Source of the DNA: T1SED10-198M sp003554345 [NCBI: Candidatus Sumerlaeota bacterium]
GTDB lineage: Bacteria; Sumerlaeota; T1SED10-198M
Assembly (NCBI GenBank): GCA_003554345.1
Contig: PWGE01000063.1
Coordinates: 1-6,175 of the forward strand
Direction: 5' to 3'
DNA length: 6,175 bases
Both the position numbers and the translations under genes were made by a program. The notes below the pieces were generated by a model. It did no database searches. It was not told where the DNA came from and saw nothing but the letters and a program-made list of their open reading frames with translations. How positions within the stretch are numbered: position 1 is the stretch's first letter; each line of letters begins with the position of its first letter. Positions 5,045-6,175 of this stretch are shown one piece after another.

Positions 5045-5332
5045 TTGATAAGTGAAAAAGAAAAACAAATCATTATAGAATGTGCCAGGAAATTTAAAGT
5101 TTCCACACTATATATCTTTGGCTCATCATTGGAGGATAACACTGATTATAACGACATTGACCTGGCGGTAAGAGGTATTAAGCCGGAATTGTTTTTTGAT
5201 TTTTATGGAGAATTACTGAGGAAATTATCCAAACCCGTCGACGTTGTCGATTTATCTCAGGACTCGTTATTTAACAGGATTATTGAAGAAAAAGGTAGAA
5301 AAATATATGGAAGAGCTACTTCGAGAGATTGA
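5045..5332 (+). CDS. MNT-domain nucleotidyltransferase, second pair
   Basis: This is a 95-residue minimal nucleotidyltransferase read from TTG at 5045. LYIFGSSLEDNTDYNDIDLAV (22-42) carries Gly26-Ser27 and the metal-binding Asp37 and Asp39; PVDVVDL (64-70) gives the third acidic residue, Asp66. All catalytic positions are present. Its sequence differs markedly from the first MNT of the window, so this is a separate subfamily and not a recent duplication. By analogy with MntA antitoxins it would AMPylate and silence a HEPN partner. The partner begins inside its 3' end (26-nt overlap) but is truncated, so the antitoxin may be an orphan. The frame is open upstream to an ATG at 4829, giving a 167-residue product, but those extra residues are translated repeat DNA and I reject that start. 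A 95-residue protein has the usual stand-alone MNT length. Confidence 0.82.
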   Translation: MISEKEKQIIIECARKFKVSTLYIFGSSLEDNTDYNDIDLAVRGIKPELFFDFYGELLRKLSKPVDVVDLSQDSLFNRIIEEKGRKIYGRATSRD

Positions 5333-5486
5333 TGCTGAAAAAGAGTATATCTTAGAGACATTACAGGCTCTGGAAAAAACACTTCAACGCAAAGAACAAA
5401 CAGTTATAGAATTGGCGGCTATAGCTGCTTTCCTCCACAATGCCTTCAACGGTATGGAAAATATTCAGTCTAGGCTAATAATATAA
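5307..5486 (+). pseudogene. Truncated HepT-like HEPN gene (N-terminal 59 residues only)
   Basis: The reading frame starts at ATG 5307 inside the end of the MNT gene. It encodes an N-terminal helix EELLREIDAEKEYILETL (2-19) and then the subfamily signature KTVIELAAIAAFLHN, AFNGMENI. From memory, proteins of this HepT-like type are about 150 residues long and carry the R-x(4-6)-H ribonuclease motif in their C-terminal half. Here the frame stops after SRLII, so the whole C-terminal half including the catalytic motif is gone. Translating past the stop in this frame gives no HEPN-like sequence, so it is not a single nonsense mutation. Repeat-module sequence begins about 35-60 nt after the stop, which suggests loss of the 3' part by deletion or recombination at the repeat. 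A short functional dimerisation fragment is possible but less likely. Confidence 0.7.
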
Positions 5487-5517
5487 TACATACGAATCAT
5501 TCATTCTTCACCGGATT

Positions 5518-5832
5518 TTCTATCCTGTATATTCTCTCTTAATCGATTTAATTTTTTTCTATTTCCCCTAAACGCCGCGGGCTCTGCGCACTCCGCGTGA
5601 TACAATCTTTTTCCGGGTTTTCTCTGCCATATTTCCCTTTTCGAGTATTTCGTGTGTTTCGTGGTTAAATACTCTGTTTCCCAGGTGCCTTATCTGGCAA
5701 TTACTCTATTTCCGATCTTCCTTCTCCCATCTTGAATATCCTGCCCATCGATGCAAATTTTCTGGTTTCTGTATCATTTTCCGAGGTCTTTATCCTCTCT
5801 GCATCACTCTGTGAATTCCTGTTAAATTCTTC
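5518..5832 (+). repeat. Composite repeat tract downstream of the truncated HEPN gene
   Basis: In order: a module B end with AATCGATTTAA and TTCCCCTAAACGCCGCGGGC (like 231-270), the core GCGTGATACAAT (5595-5606), module C (5635-5698, like 1460-1523), a CATCGATGCAAATTTTC module B end (5746-5762), and a diverged module E (5763-5832). It joins, in one tract, parts that are found separately at 251-292, 1392-1523 and 3601-3690. No gene is seen in 5487-6093; a 35-codon frame from 5882 has no Shine-Dalgarno and no recognisable content. Confidence 0.75.
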
Positions 5833-5887
5833 TTTGCTATCTTCCCAAAAGAGGGGTTGAAGATAAAAATATAATCTGCTAATGCCA

Positions 5888-5925
5888 CGTAAAATTCTTT
5901 ACGGTTCTATGACCGGAATCATTCC
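5888..5925. other. Two small inverted repeats upstream of the helicase-like gene
   Basis: CGTAAA-ATTC-TTTACG (5888-5903) is a perfect 6-bp hairpin with a 4-nt loop. GGAAT-C-ATTCC (5915-5925) is an 11-nt palindrome. A T-rich stretch (TTCTTTTAGACTTTTTCT, 5928-5945) follows. They could be operators or a weak terminator closing off the repeat tract; the evidence is thin. Confidence 0.3.
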
Positions 5926-5948
5926 CGTTCTTTTAGACTTTTTCTCAG

Positions 5949-5979
5949 TTGTAAATACACTTTTTTGTTATAGTATAAT
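5949..5979 (+). promoter_or_regulatory. Possible promoter of the helicase-like gene
   Basis: TATAAT at 5974-5979 is a perfect -10. TTGTAA at 5949-5954 could serve as -35 with a long 19-nt spacer. The leader to the start at 6094 would be about 105 nt. The -35 is doubtful. Confidence 0.4.
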
Positions 5980-6093
5980 TGATTATTGATTCAGAGATAC
6001 ACGATTGTTAGCCAGGCTCTGCAAAATGCAATACCCACTCAACAAAGATTAAGCTCATTCAGGAAGAAAAGTAACGCTTGAAGGAATTATGAA

Positions 6094-6175
6094 ATGGTCT
6101 CTTCTAAATCCACCGACACTACCTTCATTACCAACGAACCGGGAGCCAGCCTGAAAGACCGCTTTGCTTCTCTTA
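6094..6175 (+). CDS. N-terminus of a probable PLD/SNF2-type helicase (partial, runs off window)
   Basis: 27 codons are visible from ATG 6094, with GAAGGA (6080-6085) as Shine-Dalgarno 8 nt upstream; an in-frame TGA at 6079 rules out an earlier start. The residues TTFITNEPGASLKDRFASL (9-27) resemble the opening of large ATP-dependent helicases that begin with a phospholipase D-like domain (typically F.TNE.g..L.DRF..L, followed by a stretch ending in vGYF..SGF). Those proteins are around 1,000 residues and often sit in restriction or other defence islands. Only the first few percent of the gene is here, no ATPase motif can be checked, and the identification rests on my recollection of that short N-terminal pattern. 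That it is a real coding start is more certain than what it encodes. Confidence 0.55.
   Translation, partial: MVSSKSTDTTFITNEPGASLKDRFASL

Noticed and set aside
4883-5142. Two minus-strand frames with SQETEFRSQ-like sequence
   Set aside because: This is the translation of the GACTCCTGAATTCT repeat module, which gives such Ser/Gln/Glu-rich strings by itself.
5244-5306. Upstream ATG for the truncated HEPN frame
   Set aside because: It lies deep within the MNT coding sequence in another frame. HEPN homology begins with MEELL at 5307, and the overlap then equals that of the first pair.
88-5832. CRISPR array or integron attC series
   Set aside because: The repeats are unevenly spaced, mosaic and diverged, with no constant spacer length. 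No cas or integrase gene is present, and no attC-like paired boxes were seen.
5882-5989. 35-codon frame starting at ATG 5882
   Set aside because: No Shine-Dalgarno, no recognisable motif, and it overlaps inverted repeats and the putative promoter.

Overview
The window is an accessory stretch of a bacterial chromosome. It is AT-rich, with mostly small genes separated by long gene-free tracts full of recurring repeat modules. Start codons are a mix of ATG, GTG and TTG, and several genes have clear GGAGG-type Shine-Dalgarno sites, so this is a bacterium with ordinary sigma70-like promoters. I cannot name the taxon. An Acr3/ArsR arsenic operon, MNT-HEPN pairs, a ParE-type toxin-antitoxin and pyrimidine-rich intergenic repeats together would fit an environmental anaerobe (Desulfobacterota, Planctomycetes/anammox or Firmicutes-like), but this is a guess.

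Layout: (1) 1-455 is a repeat tract ending in a likely promoter. (2) 456-1143 (+) is a complete MNT nucleotidyltransferase / HEPN ribonuclease pair with a 26-nt overlap. (3) 1144-1680 is gene-free and holds a 12-nt tandem repeat and a repeat block that recurs near 5,600. (4) 3282-1681 (-) is an arsenic resistance operon: an ArsR repressor starting at TTG, then an Acr3 arsenite efflux permease. It has a well-formed promoter overlapped by a palindrome. (5) 3283-3731 is the promoter region plus a repeat block. (6) 4237-3732 (-) is a toxin-antitoxin pair: a PF09720-like antitoxin and a ParE/RelE-like toxin joined by a GTGA overlap, with a promoter and operator-like dyads upstream. (7) 4238-5044 is promoter plus about 700 nt of repeat modules. 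(8) 5045-5486 (+) is a second MNT-HEPN pair of a different subfamily. Its MNT starts at TTG, and its HEPN partner is cut to 59 residues and has lost the catalytic end. (9) 5487-6093 is another repeat tract, then a possible promoter. (10) 6094-6175 (+) is the first 27 codons of what looks like a large PLD/SNF2-type helicase, running off the window.

How it fits together: every toxin-type cassette (two MNT-HEPN pairs and one ParE-type TA) is bracketed by the same family of degenerate repeat modules, always in one orientation (pyrimidine-rich on the + strand) whatever the gene direction. A 10-12 nt core resembling GCGTGATACAAT occurs ten times. One HEPN gene ends close to such a module and has lost its 3' half. 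The picture is a mosaic of small defence/addiction cassettes shuffled within a shared repeat scaffold, with an arsenic operon in the middle and perhaps a helicase-based defence gene at the right edge. The cassette idea is inference; the repeats, overlaps and truncation are visible directly.
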